Source: Bactrocera neohumeralis (Eukaryota; Arthropoda; Insecta; Diptera; Tephritidae). From it: 64,000 bases of DNA. The position numbers were made by a program, and so were the translations under genes. Shown here piece by piece: positions 13,155 to 26,039 of this stretch (position 1 is its first letter; each line of letters starts with the position of its first letter). The DNA lies in the NCBI RefSeq assembly GCF_024586455.1, contig NC_065920.1:68604821-68668820 (forward strand). Reading direction: 5' to 3'. The notes beneath the pieces are model-generated. The model did not search any database. It was not told where the DNA came from and saw only the letters and a program-made list of their open reading frames with translations.

Positions 13155-13184
13155 ATGGCGGAAGGCGATAATTACGATGATGAG
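13155..13184 (+). CDS. DPP6/DPP10-like peptidase, exon 1 (aa 1-10)
   Basis: Encodes MAEGDNYDDE, an acidic cytoplasmic tail, and stops at a GTAAAT donor in phase 0. Joined to exon 2 it gives ...DDE-LVSSNPNQRNW, the position and residue (Glu before Leu) where vertebrate DPP6/DPP10 first exons join their shared transmembrane exon. The ATG has a good fly context (gcgaacATGg). The exon is only 30 coding bases, so its call rests on this join and phase agreement. Intron 1 that follows is about 21.1 kb. Confidence 0.8.
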
Positions 13185-14225
13185 GTAAATTATAAATCAT
13201 TGAAAATTTAATTTTGATTCAAACAGTATATTGATGGAAAATAATGGAAGTTTAAGATTTTATTGCTAATAAGTTGTGTACCTTTAGTTGAATTTCTGTC
13301 ATTTACAATAAGCTGCGTTAAGTATCTAAAATATTAGTAATCGAATCCCTAAGGAATATCTTAGGAAGTAACAAGGTTTATTAAGTTAATTCATTAGCGA
13401 TATAGACTTTCCACTGACATTGAGTCAGTCAATCCATCAGTCATTCACACGATTAAGCATCTTAAAATATATGGTTACATGTCCATAAGCAGCGAAAATA
13501 AATAGTGTCTATGACAAGTTAAGGAATATGGAATATTGAATTTTTGAAAATGATGTTTAAAGTTAAATGCCAAATTCACTCATAACCTCGCTTTTAGACC
13601 GATCTTGCTGATACAAAATGTCCCTGTGCTCTCATCGTGATTAACTTTAAGTATAGAACCACTATTTTGCTAGTGGTGTTTAAGCGAAAATCCAACTCGA
13701 GTTTGTGGCAAAACATCTTCTAAATTTATATCCGATTCTGTTAGGTGTTAAAATATGCTGATATTATTTTTCTAAAACCATTGGTCGTTACTAAAACTAT
13801 TTGTTACCCTTTTTATTTCCTACCATCTATGAAAATTCCATACAGCCTTACTTGAAAAGTCGAATATCTCGAGAAGTATATTATTAATGATAGCGATTTT
13901 GACCTCGGATCTTTTTTTATAGCAAAAAAAAATTTCCTACAAGTTTGTCATGTACATTTTTTCTATAGCTCTTGTCATTTATGAGATATGTATATACAAA
14001 AAAATGCGAATTTCGTGGAAAAGTCAGGGAATTTTTAGGGAATTGTTTTTAGGTTATTTCCAAGGAAATTTCACGATGCGATTGAAAAAAATGAATAGTT
14101 AAAAAAAACACCCTAATATACATATATGCCTCATCCTAACAAGAAGGCTTTTGATAATTTTCCACTTCCTAACTTTTTCTGTCCATATATAGTTAACGTT
14201 TACTTCTTTGGGGAATGAGAGCAGT

Positions 14226-15310
14226 TTTGAAAACGTTTCCACACCCCATGGTATTGCTCTGATTTTTATACTCTCGCAACAATGTTGCTAAGGAGAGTAT
14301 TATAGTTTTGTTCACATAACGGTTGTTTGTAAGTCCTAAAACTAAAAGAGTCAGATATAGGGTTATATATACCAAAGTGATCAGAGTGACGAGTAGAGTC
14401 GAAATCCGGATGTCTGTCTGTCCGTCCGTCCGTCTGTCCGTCCGTCCGTCTGTCCGTCCGTCCGTCCGTGCAAGCTGTAACTTGAGTAAAAATTGAGATA
14501 TCATGATGAAACTTGGTACACGTATTCCTTGGCTCCATAAGAAGGTTAAGTTCGAAGATGGGCAAAATCGGCCTACTGCCACGCCCACAAAATGGCGGAA
14601 AACGAAAACCTATAAAGTGTCATAACTAAGCCATAAATAAAGATATTAAAGTGAAATTTGGCGCAAAGGATCGCATTAGGGAGGGGCATATTTGGACGTA
14701 ATTTTTTTGGAAAAGTGGGCGTGGCCCCGCCCCCTCCTAAGTTTTTTGTACATATCTCGGAAACTACTATAGCTATGTCAACCAAACTCTACAGAATCGT
14801 TTTCTTCAGGTATTTCCATATACAGTTCAAAAATAGAAGAAATCGGATAATAACCACGTCCACCTCCCATACAAAGGTTATGTTGAAAATCACTAAAAGT
14901 GCGTTAACCGACTAACAAGAAACGTCAGAAACACTAAATTTTACGGAAGTAATTGTAGAAGAAAGCTGCACCCATGCTTTTTTTAAATTGAAATGGGCGT
15001 GGCCTCGCCCATTATGCACCAAAACCATATCTCAGGAACTTAGACCGAAATGAAATTCGGTATATAATATTTTCTTAACACCCTGATGACATGTGCGAAA
15101 TATGGGTGAAAAAATATTCCAATATAACGCTATTTTGAATTCCATCTGATGCCTTCTCCTATAATATATATGAAATGACTTTTGATAATAAAACTTCCAA
15201 AAATACGGTATTTTTTGACGTCTGAAATATAGATTATCACTTTATCATTCGAGAGTATATGAAGTGGTTTGGTGAAACGTTTCCACCCCCCTGGTATTAT
15301 TGTGATTTAT
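14226..15310. repeat. dispersed element with 'tatactctcgcaac' end, flanked by 40-bp direct repeats
   Basis: The core runs from 'tatactctcgcaac' (14267) to 'cgagagtata' (15250), so its ends are inverted. It carries 'gccacgcccacaaaatggcg' and 'gtgggcgtggccccgccccc' segments typical of an abundant fly repeat. On both sides lies a related segment of about 40 bp ('aaacgtttccac...tggtatt' at 14231 and 15276). Short ORFs with THR/ASP/ARG runs come from the internal microsatellite. Confidence 0.7.
14409..14470. repeat. (GTCC/GTCT)n microsatellite
   Basis: About 60 bp of tetranucleotide 'tccg/tctg' units inside the dispersed element. The opposite-strand reading gives TDGRTDRRTDGQ runs that are not protein. 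Confidence 0.95.
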
Positions 15311-16323
15311 TGGAGATATGTTTACCAAACCCAATTCTTTAATATTTCAGTAGGCCCTTATTAAGGCTACAAATTTCAGAAATGTGATATGCTCCAGAAC
15401 CATTAAGAGCTTGAGAGGTTCAACCATTAACGACAATTCCAATAAGTCAGAAAATATAATTATGATTGGTTTGGAAACATATTTAAAATTGCCAAGTCGG
15501 TCGTTGTCAAATACCAAGGCTAAAAACTTTTTAAATTTAAGGGTTTTCAGAACGATTGGGAATTAGAGAGCTTCAACTATAAACGGTCATTATATCATAT
15601 CAGAAAATAAAAGTACCTGTATTGAAACCTTAGCTCTCAACTGTCTTGTGTTGAGAAACTTTAGCACTAAGTTTTCCACAACAGAATTTTCACTAACTCT
15701 TTGTACTGAATCAATAAAATATATGAGAAATAAATACTGGCATCATTGGACAGAATGTACATGTCAAAATCTTTGCTTACACCAGTTGGAAGTGGTATAC
15801 AAATCTAAGCATACTTCTGATATATGAGAGTTCTCAAACCTTAGCAAAAAAAAAAGCTATTTTGAAGCTTTCATCAAAACGTCTTTACTGAAAGCTCCAA
15901 AAAAGCTCTCACTTGAGGTCAGCTTATATCAGTATACAATGTTATGTAAAATATTTTTGTCAAAACTTCTTTACCCTTTTAGAAAAATAAATTCAAAGAG
16001 TATAAATGTTTATATATAGTAAAAAAAAACTGAACCATTTAGACGTAAGCAATTATTATAAATCACATGTAAGCACTCCATTGTCCAAAACCTAAAGCAA
16101 CTAACTTCGGCCGTAATAGCAACGATTATAGAACTTTTCAGATGGTAAAAGCTCCAAAAAACTCTTATTAGAGATAGGTGGTGACAATTTCATTTTCAAT
16201 TTTCATTAAAAATAATTTAAACTTTATAATCGCTTTAGAAAAATATCATCAAGCTATTTAAATATTAATATATATAAGTGAAACTGACCCATTTCAAAAG
16301 ATAACATTTTTTTATGATCCTCA

Positions 16324-16632
16324 CTAAAGACATGAGAAAAGCAAAAATACTTTCACAACCATCCGTTTGAAGTTGTCAATTTTCCAGCTGTTATGTCCAC
16401 CAATAACCGGCAAAGTTCTGCAAATCGATTCTTGATAAGTTGCGACGGTTTTTCTTTCCCCTTCATTCCACTTCGTCTTTGTCTGGTTTGGCATTTCACG
16501 AATCATCAGACAGCCTATTTTCACCAGACGAGTTTGCAGCTCTTTAACGTAATCGACGAAGGAAAAGTTTTTGGCGCACGGCACAAGTTCCAAAGACGCA
16601 TTACCAATGCAACGACAACAAAAACAAACCAA
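16324..16632 (-). other. unassigned minus-strand ORF, coding-like
   Basis: A 102-codon reading frame. The middle (about residues 10-90) looks protein-like: GNASLELVPCAKNFSFVDY, KELQTRLVKIGCLMIREMPN and SICRTLPVIGGHNSWK. The DNA is less AT-rich than its flanks and third positions vary. The start is uncertain; a 'ttgcattg|gtaatg' context near the 5' end could hide an exon edge. I do not recognise the family. It could be an exon of a nested minus-strand gene, a retrocopy, or part of a TE protein. Confidence 0.35.
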
Positions 16633-17224
16633 AACACTTTCGACAATAAAAGGAAATCAAAAAAATCAATTGTATTCACTGGAATGCTATTCAGCTCACC
16701 AGCCCATACATATAGTATACTTATATACAGTAGTTTGTTTGCTAGCAAAATTTGGTGGTTTGGTAGGCGGACTCGCGGGATTCGCGGCAACGCCCCACTA
16801 AGTACGCGTTGAGAAATATAAACTTGCTGAGAAGAAAATCTGTGTGAAAAGTGGAATTGAAGAAAAAAATTGTACTCTTTCTTTTCTTAGAAGTTGGTCT
16901 ACATAACTTTTGTTTTCAAATTGAATACTTCGGCAGAATTTTAAATTTGTTTTTAGCTAGTTGTTGCTTTGGCTTAAAGTAAGTTTTATCAGTGGATTTA
17001 ACTTAGTTCAGTAATTTTATTATATAAATTTGAGTATATATCTAGCAAATATTATTTTTCAAAGAGAGTAATAATAATTTTCTCAACTAACGGTATTTAG
17101 TTACATGTTAAACTAATTGAAATAAAAGCTTAAACTAATCATGATAACGGGATGAATTGTCGACATCCTGATGTCTCGCTGTCTTTTTATCCATCCACGA
17201 ACCTCCTACAGAACGGCCATCAAC

Positions 17225-17560
17225 ATCAACTTATAATCAACACGTCAATAAAATAAAGGAATTGATGCTTGAGAACCGACGATTGAAAATCAGAGATCTT
17301 ACTGGCATTATTGGAATATCGGAAGGATTAGTGAAAACCAATCTGAAAGATCATTGGGTCTAAAAACAGCGAAACCATATTTGGTTGCAAAATCACTAAA
17401 CATTTTTGAAAACAGCGTCGCATTAACAACCGTAAAATAATAATTTCCGACCTCCAGGATGACACAAAACGTATTATTACAGGCGATGAGTCTTGGATCT
17501 GTGCTTACGACCCTGAAAGAAACAATCCCTTCAGTACATTCCCTAATCTCCACTTAGTCC
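17225..17560 (+). mobile_element. mariner transposase fragment (plus strand)
   Basis: KELMLENRRLKIRDLTGIIG at about 17258 is the second helix-turn-helix region. After a frame change, RIITGDESWICAYDPE at about 17470 is the mariner motif around the first catalytic Asp. Stops and shifts separate the two, so the copy is dead. Confidence 0.8.
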
Positions 17561-17744
17561 ACCATATTTCAATTTGCTCACTACGGACTAAGGACTTTTA
17601 AACTTCTGGTGGACTTTGCACCGTAAACCATCTGATCATATTAGATCCGAACTCACAACATTTTTAAATACATTTTCAAATATTTTGTTACAAATCATCA
17701 CTATCGCCTTCTAAGTAAGGTCCCGAAACAATTTAAGCAACGAA

Positions 17745-18060
17745 TTTTGGTTTTTCTTTATTTATTCGCGCCATTCGCAAGATTGTTGGACAGTTTCGAC
17801 GTCATATTCACAAACGGCGCCAGTAATGACGCGTTTGATGTATATAGGATGCTCAGTTACGTTGCCAAGTATATCTTTCATGACCTCTACTCGACTCGTT
17901 TCTGCAAAAAATCAATGTGTTTTGGTAAGAGTCTAGCAATGACACGCTTCTTACCCAAATATCGACCAAAATGTGTTGAGTCGATCCATTAAAGATGTTG
18001 AGATCCTCTGCTATCTGTCTGAGAACAAAATGACGATTTTCAAGCATTTTTTCTTTAACT
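17745..18060 (-). mobile_element. mariner transposase fragment (minus strand)
   Basis: The minus-strand frame from 18047 reads MLENRHFVLRQIAEDLNIFN then GSTQHILVDI, the mariner second HTH. A frame further on gives YDVETVQQSCEWRE, the stretch after the first catalytic Asp. It faces the fragment at 17225-17560, so two mariners of different families or orientations abut here. Confidence 0.75.
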
Positions 18061-18350
18061 TTTTCGTCTTACGATGTCATGATCATTAACAGAGTTGGAT
18101 GAAGGACTCAGGGAGGATTGGTTGACTCTACGCCTTCAATTCGTCTAATAACGAAAGTTGATTGTTTCTGGATTTCCAATTTGTGGATCCACTCTCTTCC
18201 ATAATGTTATAAATATGCTGATACATACATATGTAAACCGTTTTTTGGCTCCAACTGTAAGGTAAACAATATTTTTATTTACATTTTTTGAAGATATGAA
18301 TACATCTTTTGTAGCTTTTTTGAAAAAATTTGTGAAATTTTATCTTTCTA

Positions 18351-18990
18351 ACGGGTGATCCAGGCAGAGATACTTTTCAATGTTATTCCCATGTTATTTC
18401 TGTTCAGTATTTTTTGGCATTTCATCTTAGAAACACTTATGCCTAAACAACGTTTACCAATCGTTCAACTTTTTTACGAAAATTCACATGAGATCGTAGC
18501 CGTCAATGATGACCTTTATCGCGCCATGATAACCAACTATTTGATGCTTGAAATTGAAGCATCATTTGACATTTGATTTCATCAAGAAGATGGGTTTATT
18601 GAGAGAAAACTTCAGTGAGGAGATAATTTCAAGTTTTGAGCCAGCCGATTGGCCATCAAGATCATAGAATATCACATCGTTAGAGTTTTTTCTGTGTGGA
18701 TATGTAAAGTGTAAGTCTATGCGGACAATGCCGCTCCGATTCAGGCCTTAGAGCAAAACATCACAAGAGACATTCGGCAGTCACCAGTCGAAATACTCGA
18801 ACGAGTCATCGAAAATCGGACTCGACGGATGGATGATCCGAGACATAGCCTCGGCCAACATTTTAAAAAGATCATCTTCAGCAAATAAATGCCAAAAGAA
18901 TGTCTTAAGAATGATAATAAACGTTACCCATTGAATTTGAAGTTTATGTGTTTTTTCTTTGAAAAGGTGGGAACCTCGAAATGGCTAACC
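18351..18990 (+). mobile_element. family A element, internally deleted, both ends present
   Basis: Starts 'gggtgatccaggcagagata' and ends 'gggaacctcgaaatggctaa'; the ends are imperfect inverted repeats. The N-terminal QRLPIVQLFYENSHE, a central DDLYRAMITNYL and a C-terminal ERVIENRTRRMDDPRHSLGQ region remain, with most of the catalytic domain deleted. Length is about 640 bp against more than 1.2 kb expected. Confidence 0.75.
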
Positions 18991-20913
18991 TTATAGATAT
19001 AACTATCGAAAAAGACCTTTCAAGATACCTAATTGATTTGAAGATTCCTTAAAAACCGTTACTTAAATTTTTTAACCAAAATTTATTTAATAAAAGATCC
19101 ACTAAATTCTGTTATCATAAGCTTGGAATCAACACTGTTTGGCTTCTTTACTACTCGTCAATAAATCAATATAAAAGCTGCTTATCCTAAACCATTTATG
19201 GACAAAACATGTAAAGAAAATGCACTTTAAACTTCATCGAAGAGACATCATCATATGCAATTAAGCTATAAAAACTAATTATGTGCAGCAGATTTATCTA
19301 CATTTAAGATAGTTCAATCTCACAAGAAGGAAAAATCAATTATCTGTGAACATTAACTAATATTCAGAGTCAATGATGAGGAAAAGAGGACTATTAAATA
19401 TAACCAAGTGTAGCGAAAACAGCAGCCACGTCAACTCTCATTTGAAAAAAGTAACCCTATGTAGTAAGTAACCGTAAGTAGGCCGTTTCAGCAAAGTTCG
19501 TGCAAAAATTGCGCACGAAGTGACATGCAATTCGAGCGTAAGAACTCAATCAACTGCAGCCTGAATTAATTTGCCATAATATTGTGGCATTTCGTGCTGT
19601 AATTGAGGACTAATTAGGTGGAAGAAAAAAAAAACAGAGAATCGTGGGAAATAATATAGAGATGATTAACTTTAGAGGGTTGTGGAAAAGAAGATTGAAA
19701 TAGGAAGAAGAGAAGAATTATTTAAAAATAATGTTATAATTAATAAGAATTACGTAAGAAAGTAATGTACACAACGCTATAATCTCGGACCAGTATAAGC
19801 TAAAACTGAACGAACAAACTCAAGTTCTTGATTGTCATCTTTTCTATTTCTAAAAGGTTCGGTGCAGCCGAAATTAACTTTTTTCTTGCTTTTCAACTTT
19901 TTTCACCTTAATGTTTCGTAAACTAATTTAAAATGCCTTCTTAATGCATTTAATCCACATCCTTTCAAAAAATTTCTCGCCTATTGTCTTCTACTCTTCA
20001 TAAGCCACCTGCGTATCGCAGTCAGCCAAGCGCATGCGTTCACACAACTAACAAAATTTACTCATCTAGCAATTTCAATTGTTGAGAAACTTCTTGCAAA
20101 TATCTGTGCTAGCTTTCGCATTTTCTTTTATGCAAACATTCGCTATTCATTCAACTTAGCCGCCAACAGGCACGCGCTCCAGCATCAACGACGTGTAGGC
20201 AGGCAGGCATGGCTCAAAACATTCGAGTTGAAAGGATCAACTTTTCATTCATTAGTAAGATTTTAATAAAATTAAGTGTTCGCGGGTGTTGGTCGGTACA
20301 CATGGCTTTGGTGAACTTTGCACAGTACCCCGGTATTTCCAAGCCAGCCACCAGTACCGCAATTTCAGCTGCTCATGAGAAGTTCTGTGAATAGTTTTCT
20401 CAGCTGCTGCTGTTGCTGCTGCCACATTCCCTTCATTTCTCCACATTCTCATTTTCCACATCAATGTTATTTGAATTTCTCCAGGTGGCAAAGCATAAAG
20501 AAGTATTATTTACTCAATGTTCATTAATTAATGCGCCATTCTGGCAAAGTTAATTGAAGTTATCTAAGTTTTTGTTCAGTTTACCCGCCGGCTTATTATA
20601 ACTTTTCATTAGAAGTTTGATCGTACTTTAAACATTTTTCAGTCAATTGGTAACTGTAAAACTAAGTGTAATTAACTAAGATGAGCTTAAAAGGCGAGAA
20701 ATATATGATTTAATTAAATTTAAATTCCAAATATTAATTTATGATTAAGTAAAGTAACTTCAAGCGAAGTAAAATCAAGTAAGGTCTGTTTATGTTAACA
20801 CGCGAAAATATTTCCCAAGTCACGTAGACTAAAGTTAAGTTATATGAGACAATAAAACTAATCCTCAAGTTCATAATTGATCTATGCTAAATTAAGTTAT
20901 GTCAGTTATAATA

Positions 20914-21890
20914 GGCGATCCAAATAGAGTTACTTTTTTTAAAGCCTGTTTTGAACAGAATCATGTAAAGCTGTCATTTCATTTTTGTTCAGTGTTGTTG
21001 GACATTTTATCATGAAAGACTTACGCTAGAACAACGTTTACAAATCGTTCAACTTTATTCTTATTCGAAAATTCACGTTCTGTAAAGAATATGTTTCGTG
21101 CGCTTCGCTCAACTTATGGGCTACATAATCGGCCTACTGAGCGTACTATTCGCAACACCATCACTCATCTTGAGATCAAGCATTCATTATTAGACAATAT
21201 TCGACCATATAGACCACGTCCAGCACGCAGTGAAGAAAATATAGTAGCTGTGGCTGAAAGTGTATTACGAAGACCGACCGACCGACCGACCTACGAAGAT
21301 CGACTCTCCAATTCAGCGCCGTTCGCAGCAACTCGGATGTGAAGCGACTTCACGTAATTCACGTCGAGATCTTAAATTGAAAGCGTACAAAATTGTTTGT
21401 GCAAGAACTGAAGCCGCTGGACCTTTCCAAGTGACATCACTTCGCTCTATGGGCTATTAAAAAGTTCCAAGAAGATGCGTCGTTTTCAAGCCAAATTTTA
21501 TTAAGTGGTGAGGTCCATTTTAGCTCAGTGTGTATGTAAGCTAAATTGCTACGTTTTGGGACGAAGTACAACCTGAAGATATTCAAGAGCTGCTATTTCA
21601 TCGAGAAAATATAACAGTTTCGTGTAGTTTGTAGGACGGTGGAACCATCGGTACATATTACTTCAAAAATTATGCCGGTAAGAACGTAACTGTCAGTGGC
21701 GACCGTTATCGCGTCAAGATAACCGACTATTTGGTGGCTGAAATTTAAGCTCGTGATCTCGGCAACATTTGGCATCGTCTAGCCACTTCCCACACATCTC
21801 ATTAATCAATGGATCTTTTGAGAGAACACTTCGCTAAGCAGATAATTTCACGTTTTGGATTTTGGTCGATTGGCCACCATTCCATAAACA
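20914..21890 (+). mobile_element. family A element, 3'-truncated
   Basis: The 5' end 'aggcgatccaaatagagtta' leads to an N-terminal region with ALRSTYGLHNRPTERTIRN and DNIRPYRPRPARSEENIVAV, the best-preserved HTH part among the copies. A short (GACC)n expansion at 21274-21290 has shifted the frame. Later frames retain KLKAYKIV and a GDRYRVKITDYL-like segment (about 21700). No 3' terminus is seen. Confidence 0.75.
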
Positions 21891-22448
21891 CAGAGGATTA
21901 CTTGGTGTTATGGATATTTGCCAAACCTGTTGCCTTGGCTGGTTGATCAGGCTTCAGATAAGATGTTTTATGTATACAACTTTTGCCTCAGAGGATCTAT
22001 TTTTCGTCAACAGTCACAATCCAAATAAAAAAAAACTATTTTTTGTGGCGTTCAAGCAGTGTTTCGGATATGAAAAATGGTATTTTAACGTCTCTTGGCA
22101 TGAATTCAAATGACAACCAATCTTTTTGTTTTGTATAAACGTTAAACGTTTCAAAATGGCTACTTGAGTGACTCCCAAAGATTTTAAGAGCTTTTATGAG
22201 TTTAGACAATAATTTTAAATGAGTAATGCTTCCGGTTCCTCTTCTTCAAACCTTTTTGCCCGCCCGAGACCTTTCTCGACTTCCGAGCCAAAATCGCTAC
22301 ACTTAAATCATGCATTGGAATATTGTAACAACGAGTGTTATGGCATTTCTAACTTTAGCTTACGTTTTATAAGCAACTAGCAGCGAAGTCAGCTCTTGAA
22401 CGGAGGGTTTCCTTTCTAGTTGTCAATTGCACGGGTTTTCGAAACCCA

Positions 22449-22760
22449 CTAAAATTTAACTTCGGTCCACAATACTTCTATTCCTTCCAGGGGAGATTGG
22501 AATAGGGGCAGAGGCGGATCCAGAAATAGTTTTTGGGAAGGGAAATAAACATTTACTTGAAACTTGTAGATTATTGTGTTAAATATATTATCGAGTGAAA
22601 GGTGGCATCTTTTCAGCAAAATAAGATACAAGAATCACTTTCTGCCTGCAAAACCATTGCAGTATGTTCCAAGCGGATTTCACAACAATTAAAGAAAGCC
22701 CACTTGTTCTGGCAAAAAGAGTGCTGACAACAAGAAATATATTTATATTTTAAGATACCT
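22449..22760. mobile_element. possible hAT-type terminal fragment
   Basis: 'cagaggcggatccagaaat' at 22507 resembles the inverse of 'gaatccgccactg' at 48522, next to a hAT-like remnant. No transposase can be read here. Short and tentative. Confidence 0.35.
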
Positions 22761-23984
22761 AAACTATTTTTATCCCTCCCCAAGTTTGGCGCTAGATTTG
22801 GGACCCGCCACGTAAAAACAACCCAATGAAAAGATCAAAATGCTGTTGCATACTCAGCCATAAACCCGTAAGTGGTGCTACGTCAATAAAGAAAGAGAAG
22901 CGACTTTAAAATCAGCCAAGTCTCTTAAGCTTTCATCACAGATAGTGAAAAAAGGCTTAATTCTTTAGTGAAACTAACATCTTATATTTAGTAGTGACTG
23001 TAAAAGATTCTAGAACATAGTGATGTTCCTGGTAACTAAGAAGCAGATGAACTAGTTAGAGCAGCACCACCCTACAATTAGACAACGACAAAGAGTTTGA
23101 CGATGTCTCTGAAGTTTCATATATACAACTTTTGATTGAACTCCGATTAACTTCATCAGAAACACAGTGTGGTTCAGAAAGAGCATAATTGAGTGAGGAT
23201 ATTGTAGGCTTAGTGGTTTCAGAATGAGCTTACTAAAGGATTAGGTGCGTAGTCAGACATCTACCCTACTTACTTACCTCACTTACGTTTTGCTAAGTTA
23301 AGTTGGATGAGTTGGAACAATTAAAGAGTAACCATCTGCTATAGAAGTGTTTGCTTTAACAAAATATACATTTATTCAAACGAAACATTACTATACCGCT
23401 TGAAAGACAGAAAGAATCATCAAATGTTGCCTACTAAGACTAAAAACAATAACTGACATCTTTCTATACGTTTTTCAAAATATGTATATTTTTATTTCAA
23501 AATAAAAATTTCGCGCACAATTCACAATTCTCATAAGCTCATATTCCCTCATGACAATGTGACACTTATAAAATGAAAAGAACGCACAAACCATATAACA
23601 AATACACCCTCGTATATATTCAGATCCAATATGCATAAACGCTGACTAGGATAGCAATAAATGCTAAAAAAGTGTAACATTTCGCATAGAAAAGGTTCGA
23701 AGGTCACGAGTGGAAAGTGCCGTGCCCGTGAATGATACAGCGCGTGGCAATGTGAATACAATTGGTTGCCACAGCGATGACAGCTCAAGTGCGAACTGTC
23801 ATTGCATTTCAAATCGATGCTTTGACGCCGAACGCACTTGACAAGCTAAACGAACGAACTAACGCATATGACATCGGAATTTGCTTGCAGTGTGATATTG
23901 GAAAAACCGTAAATGAAGAGCGTTGGATAGGGGATATGTGCATAGTTATGCTCGTAGTGAGTTCTTGACGTGGCCTCTTGCATT

Positions 23985-24720
23985 GGCATTACACAGTCGG
24001 TAGCCAAGCCAATCTTATTTTATGGTATTCTGATGTGGTGGACCGCTATGAGCAAAATTTCATACAAGAAACTAATAGAACGGGACGCTAGAAACCATTC
24101 CAAAGGCGGCTATAGAAAGTTTACTGAATTGTGGTAGAAAGCTCTGAGCCAAATTACCTGCATGATTGGCGGTATTAAATGTGTTCTCTACAAAACCCTG
24201 CAGACATGTCTCAATAAGCGAGGGGCTGGTGGACAAATTAGACCACGGGCTTTATTTGGGAAATAAAGTTTCAAGTCACACTAAAGGAAAATGGTTAGTG
24301 CAGAAGCCTGCGACAAACTAGCGGTACTTACAACAACTACACAAATGGATCCGAAATGTTCAATGGAGTGGCAGCCGGAATCTGTTGCTCGAAGCTGAAT
24401 TTCAAGCGACCCTTCAAGCTTCCGGATGACTGTAGTATCTTCCAAGCGGAGGTAATTGCAGTTGAGGAAAGCAGCCGAGGTAGCCGAGATAACAACGCAG
24501 GAAATAACATAAAAAGAATAAATATCTGCGTCGATAGCCACGACTCAAGTATCTAGGAGCTGCGGAGTTCAAAGGACTGGACGAAATATCAAACGTAGAC
24601 ATCAAGTCTCCCTTAAAGTTCACAAAAAACGTTGAAGTCCTGTGTGACGAATTCTTCATATTAAACTAAACCTCCATTTGGCATTACTAAGGACCAGAAG
24701 GTCTATGTATGTCGTGATAG
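23985..24720 (+). mobile_element. non-LTR retrotransposon remnant with RNase H region
   Basis: KPILLYGVLMWW and KISYKKLIERDAR (about 24000-24095) match the region just after the reverse transcriptase of RNase H-bearing elements (I/LOA/R1-like). YTNGSEMFNGVAAG (about 24338) is a YTDGS RNase H start with Asp changed to Asn. FKLPDDCSIFQAEVIAVEES follows, then NIKRINICVDSHDSS. Frameshifts are frequent. The AEV segment keeps the catalytic Glu position. Confidence 0.8.
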
Positions 24721-25139
24721 CTGGCCAGTATAACTTAAACTAACCAATAGATCGAAAAAGATTCTACCCATTTGCCATTATTCGCCTTTGCAAATGGTGT
24801 TAGCAGCGCAATAGTTTATTAAATTTTTAAAAATGATTGCAGCACTCAACGCCCAGACTTTTGGCGCGCTGCCATTTCAATATTGCGAACGTTCGTACGC
24901 TCCATAACCACTTCTGCCCCACTCATGAGATATACGTATACTTGTAAGTTGATTGGTTTTTGTTTTCTGTTAGCTAAAACCACAAAAGAGTAATGTCAAC
25001 AGTATCCTTTACTGTTTTATTTACTTCTCCTAGCTCACTTGTTAGTTTTAGCCAGCTCAACTGATACTTCCGCCGCAAGATGATAAGTGTCCCACTAGAC
25101 ACCCCCACCGTCCTCCTAGCGACAATGCGCATAAAAACT

Positions 25140-25779
25140 GCAAACTGAAACGCAGAATTGCTCCCCACGCAGCCGCCGGTGCGAGCAAACAGCAGTGCGA
25201 GTGGAAAACTAAAGGAAAATTCCCATAACAACAAAAATCTCGCGAGTTGAGACCTTAAGCGCAGAGTTGTATTTGCTTGCAATGCTATAACAAGTGATAC
25301 CGTTAACGAGGTACGAGTGTCCCTACTCTTTGTCTTTGTTTGCGCAATTCTCAGTATTCTTAGTCTTCTCAAGTTGTTGTCATTGCATTGCTGGTGGTAG
25401 TAATCTTATCGGCGCTTGGTGCTTGTCGCTCGTGTTCGGTGTCAGTTGTCGTTACATAAATGGTTTAAGTGAAACAATTAAGCCACAAAATAAATTACAA
25501 GTGAATTCTGCTCAGCGCGCTCCACCAGGAGGCGGACACATGCCTCGTGAGTTCGCTTGCTCGGCACAAAGCCAGCATTCAGTGGTGAAACAATGCGTTG
25601 AGGGACGATAGAAATTAGCTTCAAGCACTTTTGGTGTGCTGAAGTGTGAGGATGTCATTTGTTAATGGATTTCGGTGCCAATTCGGTGAAATTGATGATT
25701 TTCGATGACCTTTATTGATAGCGGTTCAACGCGACTTAGTTGTGTGAACAAGAGCAACAATGGGGGATAAAGATAGTGA
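25140..25779 (+). promoter_or_regulatory. candidate alternative first exon and promoter
   Basis: A block less AT-rich than its surroundings ends with an ATG at 25760 (MGDKD...), followed within 16-20 bases by two donors, GTGAGT (25776) and GTGAGA (25780). Joining the second donor to an alternative acceptor at 34292 (tctccag|c) would keep frame and give MGDKDSD-NPNQRNW. The main acceptor at 34281 is out of phase with both donors. 'gtcagttg' at 25441 could be an initiator. Vertebrate DPP6 is known to use several short first exons; the call here is inference. Confidence 0.35.
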
Positions 25780-26039
25780 GTGAGAGAATGGAAATGGCGT
25801 CGAGTTTTGGTAAATATTTACTGAATTTGATCGGATTGATTTGAGTTAAGAAACTAAAGGTAATCAATTTAAATAATGAAGACTTAATGTTATTGAACAC
25901 ATTGTTTAATTATAATTAAAATATTTTAATTTATTTTCGAAGAAATAGCTACAATTCTAGTTGCTTAATTTCAAACGGTATTTCGCGCTTTCATAAAATT
26001 TAGCAAAAATTTTAACAATTTTTTAAATAAACGTAAAAT

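Noticed and set aside
14193..14588. Minus-strand ORF with TDGRTDRRTDGQ runs
   Set aside because: Translation of a tetranucleotide microsatellite inside a dispersed repeat.
16393..16812. 139-codon plus-strand ORF
   Set aside because: Antisense to the more protein-like minus-strand frame; composition is that of a shadow ORF.
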